Assembly (NCBI GenBank): GCA_948467645.1
Contig: CAOKFD010000004.1
Span: 14,438 to 78,437, forward strand
Direction of reading: 5' to 3'
Origin: Fimadaptatus sp948467645
Lineage (GTDB): Bacteria > Bacillota > Clostridia > Christensenellales > Aristaeellaceae
DNA: 64,000 bases
Made by a program: the position numbers and the translations under genes. Below are positions 1 to 8,341 of this stretch, piece after piece (position 1 is the first letter of the stretch; each line of letters opens with the position of its first letter). The notes under the pieces were generated by a model. The model worked only from the letters and a program-made list of their open reading frames with translations, made no database searches and had not been told where the DNA came from.

Positions 1-1
1 T

Positions 2-214
2 GAGGCGGCGGTGTATCGGCACGGCACGCATTTCGTGTTCCCGGAAAGTATGCTAAAAATGATACTGCCGGTCGGTTCAGAAATGGTCGTGAAGCACGCA
101 TTTAAGGCGGCGCGCGAGGACATAGACCGCCGCATGACAAACGCGATTGAGCAGTGGAAGCGCGCAGAGATTTCCTGCCGTGGTAAAGCGCGCATGGCTT
201 TGCCCGGCGCATAA
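2..214 (+). CDS. Partial CDS: C-terminal end of a putative acyl-CoA thioester hydrolase / BAAT-family alpha/beta hydrolase
   Basis: The reading frame is open from the window edge to a TAA at 212-214, so only about the last 70 residues are visible and the start lies upstream. The peptide carries YRHGTHFVFPESM followed by LPVGSE and a positively charged helix ending in a Trp (EQWKRAE). From memory this resembles the C-terminal BAAT / dienelactone-hydrolase-like domain, in which the His of the HGTHFVFP segment would complete a Ser-Asp-His triad. The nucleophile and acid lie outside the window, so the assignment cannot be proven here. It is not ribosomal protein L13, the usual gene upstream of rpsI. 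Its stop overlaps the leader of rpsI, so the two may be cotranscribed. Confidence 0.5.
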   Translation, partial: EAAVYRHGTHFVFPESMLKMILPVGSEMVVKHAFKAAREDIDRRMTNAIEQWKRAEISCRGKARMALPGA

Positions 215-231
215 TGAAGGGAGGACTTTCA

Positions 232-624
232 ATGGCTCAGGTTAGCTACAATGCCGTTGGCAGGCGCAAGAAGGCCGTTGCCCGCGTGCGTCTGGTGCCC
301 GGCGAAGGCAATATAACTATCAACAAGCGCGATATTGATAACTACTTTGGCGTAGAGACGCTGAAGATGACCGTACGTCAGCCCCTGACCCTGACCCAGA
401 CCACCGGTCGTTTCGATGTTCTGGTTAACGTCTATGGCGGCGGCTTCACCGGTCAGGCCGGCGCGATCCGTCACGGCATCGCCCGCGCGCTGATCAAGGC
501 CGACGAGGAGCTGCGTCCCGCGGTTAAGAAGGCTGGCTTCCTCACCCGCGATCCTCGTATGAAGGAGCGCAAGAAGTACGGCTTGAAGGCTGCCCGTCGT
601 GCGCCTCAGTTCAGCAAGCGCTGA
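232..624 (+). CDS. rpsI: 30S ribosomal protein S9
   Basis: A 130-residue protein of normal S9 length. It begins MAQVSYNAVGRRKKAVARVR and ends with the conserved basic tail KKYGLKAARRAPQFSKR, whose last residues reach the P-site tRNA in the ribosome. The central GGGFTGQAGAIRHGIARAL segment is the S9 core signature. An upstream in-frame ATG at 214 exists, but the strong Shine-Dalgarno AAGGGAGG at 217-224 sits 7 bases before the ATG at 232, which fixes the start. Codon choice favours ATC and CGT/CGC more than in several neighbours, as expected for a highly expressed gene. The usual partner rplM is not directly upstream; a hydrolase tail is there instead. A terminator follows. Confidence 0.97.
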   Translation: MAQVSYNAVGRRKKAVARVRLVPGEGNITINKRDIDNYFGVETLKMTVRQPLTLTQTTGRFDVLVNVYGGGFTGQAGAIRHGIARALIKADEELRPAVKKAGFLTRDPRMKERKKYGLKAARRAPQFSKR

Positions 625-644
625 TATTGGCCTATCGGCTTTTC

Positions 645-678
645 AAAGCACCGAAATCGTAAGGTTTCGGTGCTTTTT
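645..678 (+). terminator. Intrinsic terminator after rpsI
   Basis: A perfect 12-bp stem AAAGCACCGAAA / TTTCGGTGCTTT with an 8-base loop runs into a T tract, 21 bases after the rpsI stop. Confidence 0.9.
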
Positions 679-870
679 CATTCCTAAAATTCCGTGTATG
701 TCGTATGGTTCCAGAGATACAAAAAAGGAGCGGCATAAAACAGCCGCTCCACTGAAATCAGGCCTTGCGTTTGGCAAAATAGCCGCCATTGGATTGCCCG
801 CGCACGGCTTGGCTGCCGCTCATACCGTACGGATAGATCAAGCCGTGCAGATTTTTTATGCACCCATGAG

Positions 871-2001
871 TCACAGATCCGCAAATCCATACGCCCAAAT
901 GAGTCCGCTTTCGTCTGCCGATTCCTTTGCGACTATTTCGGCGGTTTCGCTCAGCTTGAGCGTCACGTCCTCGCTTGTGCCGTACGCTTCCACGTAACCT
1001 GTGCCGTCGACGAACTGGCGGGGGTGCATTATAATTGCGTCGGGCTGCATGTACATGTAATACACCCTGTATTCGATCTGCCATGCCCAGCGCCCGTCAT
1101 CCAGCTGCACCGGGTCGTCGGGTATGGTGCCGTACCCGGTCTGTAGCCAGTATACATCTGCCAAATCGTTAAACTCGTATTCCCAGAACGACGCGCCTAT
1201 GGGCGAGTCGCCGCGCGCCTGCTGCTCGGTTTCGTATATGCGTTCGTACTCTATTTCAAACGACATCGCACTCATATCGGCCTTGTTTATGCGCAGCACG
1301 TATCCGTTAAACTGCTTTTCGATGGGCTTGTCGGCTGTCAGCGCCGAGCGCACGTCGCTTGCGCCCATGGTCAGGGGAACGTTCAGCACTGTGCTGCCGC
1401 GCAATGTCAGCGCGCTTTCGTCAGGATAAAACCCGCCGGAATACGCGCCCGTATCGTCGGTAAAGTAGTCGGTGGGCACGGCGCTCATGTCGATTTCGTA
1501 TATCTGCATATCGAGCGTAAACGCGCCGTCGCCGGGCTGAACATGCTCGCACAGCGTGCCCATGAATCGGCTGTTTATGGTTTCGCCCGGTCGTATCAGG
1601 TAGTTCTTCCACGTCAGCCCGCCGCACAGGTCGTACTCTACGCCAGCAAATTGCGCGTCAAACTCGCTGGTTTGAACGTAAAGCAGACTGTCGGTTACGT
1701 TTGTGGTCTGCCATGTGATTATGGTGGAGTCGTCCGTCGCGATGTACCTGTCCGCCTCTATGTGCAATATACCGTCGTCGCATACCGCGTCGCTTTCCAC
1801 GACCAGATTGCTCAGCATATTAAGGTACTTCTCGTTGCCTGCGATAAGCGCAGGCGACCGCATCTCTTCAAATGACGAATCTAACCTGAAATTGCCCAGT
1901 ATATCGTAAGGCTCGGGCTTTGCGCTTTCGGCCTGCGCAAACGTCGGGCACAGGCAGATGAGCGCGGCGCTCAGCGCGCATATTCGTTTAATCAGTTTCA
2001 T
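871..2001 (-). CDS. Secreted protein of unknown function, third gene of an ECF sigma operon
   Basis: A 376-residue product starting at MKLIKRICALSAALICLCPTFAQA, a clear Sec signal peptide with cleavage near residues 24-25. In-frame ATGs at 2028 and 2010 exist, but the GGAGGA located between them is correctly spaced only for the ATG at 2001. The mature part is acidic and rich in aromatic residues, with several beta-strand-like stretches; I recognise no catalytic motif. It is the distal gene of a three-gene minus-strand operon (ECF sigma, membrane protein, this protein) with overlapping or nearly overlapping reading frames. It may sense or respond to the envelope condition that activates the sigma factor; that role is inferred from context only. 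Confidence 0.75.
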   Translation of the reverse strand: MKLIKRICALSAALICLCPTFAQAESAKPEPYDILGNFRLDSSFEEMRSPALIAGNEKYLNMLSNLVVESDAVCDDGILHIEADRYIATDDSTIITWQTTNVTDSLLYVQTSEFDAQFAGVEYDLCGGLTWKNYLIRPGETINSRFMGTLCEHVQPGDGAFTLDMQIYEIDMSAVPTDYFTDDTGAYSGGFYPDESALTLRGSTVLNVPLTMGASDVRSALTADKPIEKQFNGYVLRINKADMSAMSFEIEYERIYETEQQARGDSPIGASFWEYEFNDLADVYWLQTGYGTIPDDPVQLDDGRWAWQIEYRVYYMYMQPDAIIMHPRQFVDGTGYVEAYGTSEDVTLKLSETAEIVAKESADESGLIWAYGFADL

Positions 2002-2024
2002 TTTAGTCATTCCTCCGTTCGTAT

Positions 2025-3245
2025 TCACTTTGAAGTATCGTTTAGCGGTATTTTTACGGCTTCATCCTCAAAGTACACGCGCGCGTTGTTTTCAATGCGA
2101 TAGGGCACAAGTACGATCTCGTCGGGCAGTTCGTTTATGCCGCCCAACCGCATTTCGTAATCCAAATATACATTGCCGTCTGAGTCGCGTTCGGAGCTGT
2201 ACCCGCCGCCCACGGATACGTCGAGCGGCGTGCCGTCTGCCATGCGCGGCTCGTACCAGCGATACAGCGGGTCGTCGTTTGTCATGGTTATTTCGTCCAT
2301 GGCGCGCTTGGGGTGCACTTCGAACAGCAGTATCGCGCTGGCCGCACTGAAATCGGCGCGGCGGATAGTAAATGTGTATTCGGGAAAGTCCGCGCTCAGC
2401 GGCGCCGCCAGCGCCCTGAGCGTGCCTGCCGACGCGTTGGGATCCACGGTAAACTTGACGCGCAGATGCATGACCTCATCCGCAATGCCCATCCGGGAAA
2501 GCAGGCTTGCGGGATCGCCGTCGTAATCGCCGCCGCAGCCGCGCAGGTCTGCGCGCATGGTCGGGAAGAACGTGCCGCTGCTGTCGGACACATATATGCT
2601 GTCGTTCATGTACGCGGGCATACTGCCGTCCGAAAGCAGGAATGAATCCTCGGCGGCGGGTGAATAAGCACGCACGGGCAGCACGGGCTTAAGGAAATAC
2701 GCATCTACGGTCACGTCGAACGGCGCGTCCGGCAGGGTGTCAAAAACCAGCTGGCCATAAAACTGCCTTTGCGCGCCGAAGTCGCCGCCCAGCGCGGCAA
2801 GCGCATACTCGTCGGGCGCGCTTGCGGTTATGCAGCCGTCCACGCTTGCCGATATATTTGTAAACGCCAGCGTGTATGCGCCGTCGGGCGCGCCCATGTC
2901 GAGGCTTAAATGCAGCTTGTCGCCGTCGATGAGATACTGCTCCGCGTCAAGTGAATAGCCCGCCTGCGCGTCCTTCATGTCCACGCTTTCCACGGATTCC
3001 ACTGCGGCGGGTGAGGGCGATCTGCCGTAAAACAGCATGTCGATAAGTCCCATATGTGCCGCCGCAAGCGCCATGCCGCCGATCAGCGTAATCGCCGCCA
3101 GTGCCGCGATAAGCAGTACGCGTCTAGGCGGCACGCGGCGCGCGGTTGTTGGACGTGCGCATTCGTCTGGCAGACTGGCCAGCGTGCGCTCGACCATATC
3201 GCCGAACGCATCCGGCGTGCGGGGGTATGCGCCGTTTAGCTTCAT
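2025..3245 (-). CDS. Putative membrane-anchored anti-sigma / DUF4179-like protein
   Basis: A 406-residue protein with a soluble N-terminal segment of about 45 residues (DAFGDMVERTLASLPDEC), one transmembrane helix at about residues 45-66 (VLLIAALAAITLIGGMALAA) and a large extracytoplasmic C-terminal part. This layout matches the clostridial anti-sigma-like proteins encoded next to ECF sigma factors (DUF4179-type), although I see no diagnostic zinc motif. Its ATG overlaps the TGA of the sigma gene by four bases, and an AAGGAGGAG ribosome site lies inside the sigma gene end, so translation is coupled. The outer part (residues about 85-406) probably senses the signal. The function is inferred from gene order and topology. 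Confidence 0.7.
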   Translation of the reverse strand: MKLNGAYPRTPDAFGDMVERTLASLPDECARPTTARRVPPRRVLLIAALAAITLIGGMALAAAHMGLIDMLFYGRSPSPAAVESVESVDMKDAQAGYSLDAEQYLIDGDKLHLSLDMGAPDGAYTLAFTNISASVDGCITASAPDEYALAALGGDFGAQRQFYGQLVFDTLPDAPFDVTVDAYFLKPVLPVRAYSPAAEDSFLLSDGSMPAYMNDSIYVSDSSGTFFPTMRADLRGCGGDYDGDPASLLSRMGIADEVMHLRVKFTVDPNASAGTLRALAAPLSADFPEYTFTIRRADFSAASAILLFEVHPKRAMDEITMTNDDPLYRWYEPRMADGTPLDVSVGGGYSSERDSDGNVYLDYEMRLGGINELPDEIVLVPYRIENNARVYFEDEAVKIPLNDTSK

Positions 3246-3718
3246 ATGATCTCCTCCTTATCGCCCAGTTGTACGCGCAATTGCTTTTTGGCCCTCTCCA
3301 GCCGCCAGCGCACCTGCGCGGGCGTTATGCGCAGCAGCCGCGCGGTTTCGCCGATAGAATATCCGGCTATGTACCTAAGCAGCAGCGGCGCGCGCAGTTT
3401 GCCGTCCAGCGCGCGTATTGCATCGCGCAGATCGGGGTCGGGCGGCGCAAAGTCGGCAGGTATTTCATTGGTAAGTTCGGATGTGAGCCTGCGCGCCGCG
3501 CGGCGGCAAAAGTCGTTTATTACGTTCAGCAATATGCGCGTGAGCCATGTATCAAAGTATTCCGCGTGCCTGAGCGAATCGCGCGCCGCCCATCCCTTGA
3601 GCAGCGTTTCCTGTACCGCGTCCTGGCAGTCGGCATAACTGCGCAGCGACAGGTATGCCATGCGGAACAGCTTGTCCTGATTGCGCCTAACGCCCTGCTC
3701 AAATTCCGCTTTGGTCAA
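3242..3718 (-). CDS. RNA polymerase sigma factor, ECF (sigma-70 family)
   Basis: A 158-residue protein with region 2 (LFRMAYLSLRSYADCQDAVQ, then FDTWLTRILLNVI) and region 4 (LDGKLRAPLLLRYIAGYSIG, then the helix-turn-helix TARLLRITPAQVRWRLERAK), the normal ECF length and layout. The open frame extends further upstream, but the perfect ribosome site GGAGGTGATC lies directly before a TTG codon at 3718, so TTG is the most likely start. The gene opens an operon with the putative anti-sigma factor and a secreted protein. A 14-bp perfect palindrome lies 28 bases before the start codon. Confidence 0.9.
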   Translation of the reverse strand: MTKAEFEQGVRRNQDKLFRMAYLSLRSYADCQDAVQETLLKGWAARDSLRHAEYFDTWLTRILLNVINDFCRRAARRLTSELTNEIPADFAPPDPDLRDAIRALDGKLRAPLLLRYIAGYSIGETARLLRITPAQVRWRLERAKKQLRVQLGDKEEII

Positions 3719-3745
3719 GCGATCACCTCCGGGGGGAGATAGTGA

Positions 3746-3759
3746 CATTATCGATAATG
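3746..3759. promoter_or_regulatory. Perfect 14-bp palindrome upstream of the ECF sigma gene (possible operator)
   Basis: CATTATCGATAATG is identical to its own reverse complement. It lies in the leader of the minus-strand sigma operon, just before the ribosome site. It may be a repressor site or may overlap a promoter; I cannot distinguish these. Confidence 0.4.
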
Positions 3760-3922
3760 CAAAGCCGGGTATCAAACGCGGCTTCCGATTGTTAGACGAT
3801 TCACGGCGCGGTTTGACTGTGCATAGCAAAACTTTTTTGATTTAGCCTGCCTCCCTGCTCCTGTATGAAAAAATCAAAAATGGAAAAACTACCGGCAGAT
3901 AAATCTGTCGGAGGAATAAAAA

Positions 3923-6310
3923 ATGAAAGCTGTTATAATGGCCGGCGGCGAGGGCGCGCGGCTCAGACCGCTCACGTGCGATATGCCCAAGCCAATGATG
4001 CCGGTGCTGGACGTGCCGCTTATGGAATACGCGCTCAGGCTGCTCAGGCGGCACGGCGTGTCAGAGGCCGCCGTCACGCTGGGTTACATGCCGGACTGCG
4101 TGCGCGACTGCTTCGGCACGGGCGCGCGGCTGGACATGAAGCTGAACTATTATGTGGAGAAACAGCCGCTCGGCACGGCGGGCGGCGTTAAAGCGGCCGC
4201 AAAGTTTCTGGATGAGACGTTCATCGTATTGTCGGGCGACGGGCTTACCGACTGCGACGTAGGCGCGGCGCTGGACTTCCACCGGCGCAAGGGTGCGGAG
4301 ATAACCATAGTGCTAAAGCGCGTACCCGTGCCGCTGGAATACGGCGTAGTGGAAACCGACGCGGGCGGGCGCGTGAAGCGGTTCGTGGAAAAGCCGGGCT
4401 GGGGCGAGGTCTTTACCGACACGATAAACACTGGCATATATATAATGGAGCCGTCGGTGCTGGACATGATACCCGCGGGCGCGTACGACTTCGGGCGGCA
4501 GCTGCTGCCGCGCGCGGTCGAGGAGGGACACGCGGTGTACGGCTGGGTAATGGGCGGCTACTGGTGCGATATTGGCGACGCGGCGGCGTATGCTCAGGCA
4601 AATTTCGACGCGCTCGCCGGGCGAGTGGACGGGGTATATGAAGCGCTTGGGCTTAGGGCGCAGAAGGACAGCCTGGGCGAAGGGCTGATCATAATGCCGG
4701 GCGCGCATGTTGACCCGCACGCGCACATCACGCCGCCCTGCTTCATTGGATGCAACGCCGTAATAGATGCGGGCGCGGAAGTGGGCGAACTGAGCATAAT
4801 AGGCACTGGCGCTCGCATTGCTGGTCAGGCGGGCATAAAGCACAGCGTGATAATGCGGGACGCGCACATCGGTCCGGGCGCACAATTGCGCGGCGCGATA
4901 GTGGGTCGGAGCGGCGCATTGGGCGAGGGTGCGTGCGTGTACGAGCAGGGCGTTGTGGGCGACCGTGCCGAACTGGGCGAGCGCGCGGCAATTATGCCGG
5001 GCGTGCGCGTGTGGCCGCGAAAGAAGGTCGCGCCCGGCGCGCGGCTGGAGCAAAATCTGGTATGGGGCGGCGAACGCGGCGCGCTGTTCGGCATACGCGG
5101 GGCGCTGCTGGATACGCCGGGTCAGGCGGTGTTGCTGGGTCAGGCATACGCCGCATCGGGCGCGCGGGAATGCATAGTCACGCACTCGGCGGGCGGCCGC
5201 GCGCAGGCCATGGCGCGTGCGCTCATATCGGGCATGAGCGCACAGGGCGCGAGGACGTTCGACGCGGGTGAGGCGATAGTGCCCGAACTGCGCGTGCTGG
5301 AGGGCCTGATCGGCGCATCGGGCGCGCACATAACCGAAACCGGAGCGCTGCTGCTTGACGAGCGCGGACTGCCGCCCGACTCCGAACGCGAACGCCGCAT
5401 AGAGACGCTGTTCATGCGGCAGGACTTTGCAAGGCCGTTTACTCTGGGCTGTCCCGCGCCCGAACGGGTGGTATTGCCGAGTGACTTTTTCGTAAGGCGC
5501 ATACTGTGCGAACTGCCCGACGTGGACATGCGCGACGCGCCGGGCGTGGTGCTGATGTGCGCGCCGGGCGCGGTGCGTACGCGCGCGGAGGAACTGCTTG
5601 CCGGGCTGGGCGCGCCGTTCCGGGTAAGCGAACCGCTCTTGCTTGAAAATACACTGCGCGCGGGCGAGGTGGGCTTTGCGCCCGACGAAAACGGCGAAAC
5701 AATGCGCATATGCGACGCAAACGGGATGCTGGGCGAACAGGAACAGCTTGAATTGATGACGCTTATCGCGCTGGACAACGGCGCGGCAGAGATATGCGTG
5801 CCGGTCGGCTCCACGCGCGCGCTGGAGGATGTGGTGGCCTCGCGCGGCGCGTCGATACGCTACACGCGCCATGCGCCCGCCGAACGGCTGCGCGCGATGC
5901 TGGACATAGACGCAGCTGAGCAGGGTATGTTTCAGGCGCGGCTGCACTTCAACGCGCTCTTTGCCATGGCGCAGGTGCTCATGCTGATGACGCGCCGCCA
6001 ACTGCCGCTCAGGACTCTCACCGAGGACTATCCGCGCGTGTACCGGCGCGCGTCGTCCGTGCCGGTGGCACAGTCGCAGCGCGGGCGGGTTCTGCGCGTA
6101 CTGCGCGGCATGGAGGCCGAATCGGCCGCCGAGTTCATGGACGGGCTGTACATGAAGCGCGGCGATGGCTTTGCATGGATAAGCCCGGACGCGCAGGGAG
6201 ATATGCGCGTGGTGTGCGAGGCGCGCGATAACGACTCGGCGCGCCGACTGTGCGACGCGTACATGAAGCGCCTGCGCGAAATACTCAGCGAGCCGGGCGG
6301 GGTGATGTGA
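3923..6310 (+). CDS. Mannose-1-phosphate guanylyltransferase-like nucleotidyltransferase fused to a degenerate phosphohexomutase
   Basis: A 795-residue fusion. Residues 1-235 are a nucleotidyltransferase: MAGGEGARLRPLT is the pyrophosphorylase signature, followed by PLGTAGGV, the LSGDGL metal site and FVEKP. Residues about 250-385 form a left-handed beta-helix of hexapeptide repeats (for example VIDAGAEVGELSIIGTGARI). Residues about 385-795 match the phosphoglucomutase/phosphomannomutase scaffold found in the MPG1-like two-domain proteins of cyanobacteria and Firmicutes. The phosphoserine loop normally read as T-A-S-H-N-P is replaced by GASGAHITETG near residue 467, so the mutase half probably lacks catalysis. 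SD GGAGGA precedes the ATG. The likely role is NDP-sugar supply for envelope glycans, with the mutase half structural or regulatory. GC content and ATA codon use are both high. Confidence 0.85.
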   Translation: MKAVIMAGGEGARLRPLTCDMPKPMMPVLDVPLMEYALRLLRRHGVSEAAVTLGYMPDCVRDCFGTGARLDMKLNYYVEKQPLGTAGGVKAAAKFLDETFIVLSGDGLTDCDVGAALDFHRRKGAEITIVLKRVPVPLEYGVVETDAGGRVKRFVEKPGWGEVFTDTINTGIYIMEPSVLDMIPAGAYDFGRQLLPRAVEEGHAVYGWVMGGYWCDIGDAAAYAQANFDALAGRVDGVYEALGLRAQKDSLGEGLIIMPGAHVDPHAHITPPCFIGCNAVIDAGAEVGELSIIGTGARIAGQAGIKHSVIMRDAHIGPGAQLRGAIVGRSGALGEGACVYEQGVVGDRAELGERAAIMPGVRVWPRKKVAPGARLEQNLVWGGERGALFGIRGALLDTPGQAVLLGQAYAASGARECIVTHSAGGRAQAMARALISGMSAQGARTFDAGEAIVPELRVLEGLIGASGAHITETGALLLDERGLPPDSERERRIETLFMRQDFARPFTLGCPAPERVVLPSDFFVRRILCELPDVDMRDAPGVVLMCAPGAVRTRAEELLAGLGAPFRVSEPLLLENTLRAGEVGFAPDENGETMRICDANGMLGEQEQLELMTLIALDNGAAEICVPVGSTRALEDVVASRGASIRYTRHAPAERLRAMLDIDAAEQGMFQARLHFNALFAMAQVLMLMTRRQLPLRTLTEDYPRVYRRASSVPVAQSQRGRVLRVLRGMEAESAAEFMDGLYMKRGDGFAWISPDAQGDMRVVCEARDNDSARRLCDAYMKRLREILSEPGGVM

Positions 6311-7383
6311 TGCTGTACTCGGGTATTGCGCTGGGCTTTGTGGGTGGCTTTTTAGGCATCGCGATAGGCGTGGCAGCACTGGTCGGCGGCATACTGGGGC
6401 GCACGCTGGGCGGCGATATATCAATGAGCGCGGCTGTGCTTGCGCTGGCGGTATCGCTGGTGGCACTGGCTGGGGCGATAAATATGCGCAGGCATTGGCG
6501 TGCGGGCGTGCTGCTGGATGCGGCGTGCGCTGTGCTTGGATACGCGGCATTGCCGGAATACTACCTTGCGCCCGCGATTGCGCTGGTTCTGCCCGCAATT
6601 TTGTACGTGGCGGGCGACTTGATACTGCGCCGCCGCGCGGCAGGTCAGGTGAAGCACGCCGTGAATCAGGCGCGCAAACAGTACGCTCAGACCGGCGAGC
6701 TGGATATGAAGCGGGACATGCCTGTAAATTATGAAGTGGCGAATATGCCTGAACAGGAAACTGACGATGCTAAGATAGAACTTCCCGCGCAGTCATTCGA
6801 CATTGAATTTGACGTGAATGATATAACACGCGAAAACCTTGACAAAACCGAACTTCAGGCTAAGCAGTTTGATGAAGAACTGAACTTAGGTGAGGTAGAA
6901 AAAAAGCGTCTGCCTGACGACAGCGCCCAACTTAAAACGACGTCGTTCGACGAAGAATTGGGCATAAGCAAGGATGAATCGTTTGCAGAAGCTAAAAAGA
7001 ACGATTATGTAAAGGACGAGACGGAAGTTGATACTTCCGACGCTAAGGCAGAGGACGACAATCAGCCCAAGCCATTGGGCGCAGTTGAACAGGCGCAAGC
7101 CGATCACGAACTTAACGCAGCGCAGTCAATAAGCAGTGCCGCCGAGCGCGCGATGTACGGCTGTGACTCAATCGTCGATGTGCCCGGCAACGTGCTGGAT
7201 CAGGCGATGTCGGCGGGTGAGGCTATGGCGCAAAGCGCGTCGGTTAAACTGGAAAGCGACAATGCAAATATAGATGAAGCAGCCGACCAAAGCGAAGCGC
7301 CGCAAGTTCAACCTTCACAGCCAAGGCAGCCCATATCGCGCGGCGCACGCAAGCGGCAAGGCAAAAGGCAGAAAGGCAGATAA
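6310..7383 (+). CDS. Multi-pass membrane protein with acidic repetitive cytoplasmic tail, unknown function
   Basis: A 357-residue protein; the ATG overlaps the stop of the preceding gene by one base, so the two form an operon. Residues 1-113 hold about four hydrophobic helices (for example IALGFVGGFLGIAIGVAALV and AAVLALAVSLVALAGAI). After an arginine patch (LILRRRAAG) the remaining 240 residues are hydrophilic and strongly acidic. The tail contains three imperfect copies of a unit centred on FD(I/E)E(F/L), in QSFDIEFDVN, KQFDEELNLG and TSFDEELGIS. The last residues turn very basic (RGARKRQGKRQKGR). The base composition falls in the tail-coding part. I do not recognise the family; a role beside sugar-nucleotide metabolism is only suggested by position. 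Confidence 0.8.
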   Translation: MLYSGIALGFVGGFLGIAIGVAALVGGILGRTLGGDISMSAAVLALAVSLVALAGAINMRRHWRAGVLLDAACAVLGYAALPEYYLAPAIALVLPAILYVAGDLILRRRAAGQVKHAVNQARKQYAQTGELDMKRDMPVNYEVANMPEQETDDAKIELPAQSFDIEFDVNDITRENLDKTELQAKQFDEELNLGEVEKKRLPDDSAQLKTTSFDEELGISKDESFAEAKKNDYVKDETEVDTSDAKAEDDNQPKPLGAVEQAQADHELNAAQSISSAAERAMYGCDSIVDVPGNVLDQAMSAGEAMAQSASVKLESDNANIDEAADQSEAPQVQPSQPRQPISRGARKRQGKRQKGR

Positions 7384-7392
7384 CAACGCAAA

Positions 7393-7439
7393 CCAGCCCG
7401 GCACGGATAAAGCTATCCGCGTCGGGCTGGCGTTTTGCT
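7393..7439. terminator. Bidirectional intrinsic terminator between convergent genes
   Basis: An outer stem CCAGCCCG/CGGGCTGG and an inner stem CGGATA/TATCCG form one long hairpin with T-rich flanks on both strands. It lies between the plus-strand membrane-protein gene and the minus-strand radC gene. Confidence 0.8.
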
Positions 7440-7448
7440 TAATGTGAA

Positions 7449-8267
7449 TCAGCGCTTGGGCCTGCGCGCGTTGCCGCCCGATTCGGCGGCGCGCTCGTCG
7501 CCCTGGCTGGGCAGGGTGTCGTCGCTGTTCAGGTAATCCATGTATGTGGCCATCAGGTGATTGGGATTGGTGCGCGCCCCGTAGTCCATGCAGCCCTGCG
7601 CCGCCATGCTGGCATAGCGGCCGCGGCCCACGATTATGTGGTCGAGCAGGGTTACGTCGATCGCGTTCATAGCGTCGCGTATGCTCATGGTCGTGCTTAT
7701 ATCGGCGGGGCTGGGGCGCAGCGAGCCGCCCGGATGATTGTGAGTAAGCACCACCGCGTACGCGCGCGAACGCAGCGCCGCATTGACCACGTTGCGCGGA
7801 TAAATGACCAGCTCGTCCAGCGAGCCGGAGCATATGAGCGAGCTGCCCAGCAATTGGCCGTGAATGTTAAGCGATATAAGATACAGCTTTTCATCAGTGT
7901 CGTTCACAAACAGCGACGTGCAATATTTGCCCATTTCGGCCGCGTTCATTATCATGGGCCGGTTTGAATATTTATCGCGCTGATAATAGCCCGCCGCCTG
8001 AGCGACTAAGCTTAAAAACGTTGCGCTGTACGCGCCTATGCCGGGCACCTGCTCCAGTTCCTCGGGCGCGGCGTCCAATACCTGCGCAAACGAGCCGAAG
8101 TGGTCGATCAGCCGGTGCGCCAGCGGATTCAAGTCGCGCTTGGGTATACAATAGGAAAGCAGCAGCTCCAGCGCCTCGTGCGGCTCAAATGAAGAAAGCG
8201 AGCTTTTGCGGAAACGTTCGCGCAGCCGCTCGCGGTGCCCCTCGTGAGGGTTTGCATTCGTATACAT
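7449..8267 (-). CDS. radC: RadC/YsxA family JAB-domain protein
   Basis: A 272-residue protein. The N-terminal half has the helix-hairpin-helix stretch LEQVPGIGAYSATFLSL, and the C-terminal half the RadC/JAMM metalloprotease-like motif THNHPGG...SPADI with its His-x-His, Ser and Asp ligands. The family is widespread and was historically linked to DNA repair, though the RadC function remains unsettled. About 35 residues after the core are a hydrophilic extension with a basic end. It is monocistronic, with its own promoter at 8313-8341 and a shared terminator. Confidence 0.93.
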   Translation of the reverse strand: MYTNANPHEGHRERLRERFRKSSLSSFEPHEALELLLSYCIPKRDLNPLAHRLIDHFGSFAQVLDAAPEELEQVPGIGAYSATFLSLVAQAAGYYQRDKYSNRPMIMNAAEMGKYCTSLFVNDTDEKLYLISLNIHGQLLGSSLICSGSLDELVIYPRNVVNAALRSRAYAVVLTHNHPGGSLRPSPADISTTMSIRDAMNAIDVTLLDHIIVGRGRYASMAAQGCMDYGARTNPNHLMATYMDYLNSDDTLPSQGDERAAESGGNARRPKR

Positions 8268-8312
8268 TATTGTGCTCCAGAATATTCGGTTTGTAAGATT
8301 GTACTTACGTAC

Positions 8313-8341
8313 ATTATAACAAAACCCGCGCCGCTATGCAA
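8313..8341 (-). promoter_or_regulatory. Sigma-A promoter of radC
   Basis: On the minus strand TTGCAT and TATAAT are separated by 17 bases, with an extended -10 TG at the right place. It fires towards radC. Confidence 0.75.

Noticed and set aside
4313..6598. Minus-strand open frame of 761 codons opposite the nucleotidyltransferase gene
   Set aside because: Its composition is dominated by Arg, Ala, His and Pro with no motif. The plus-strand gene has intact family motifs.
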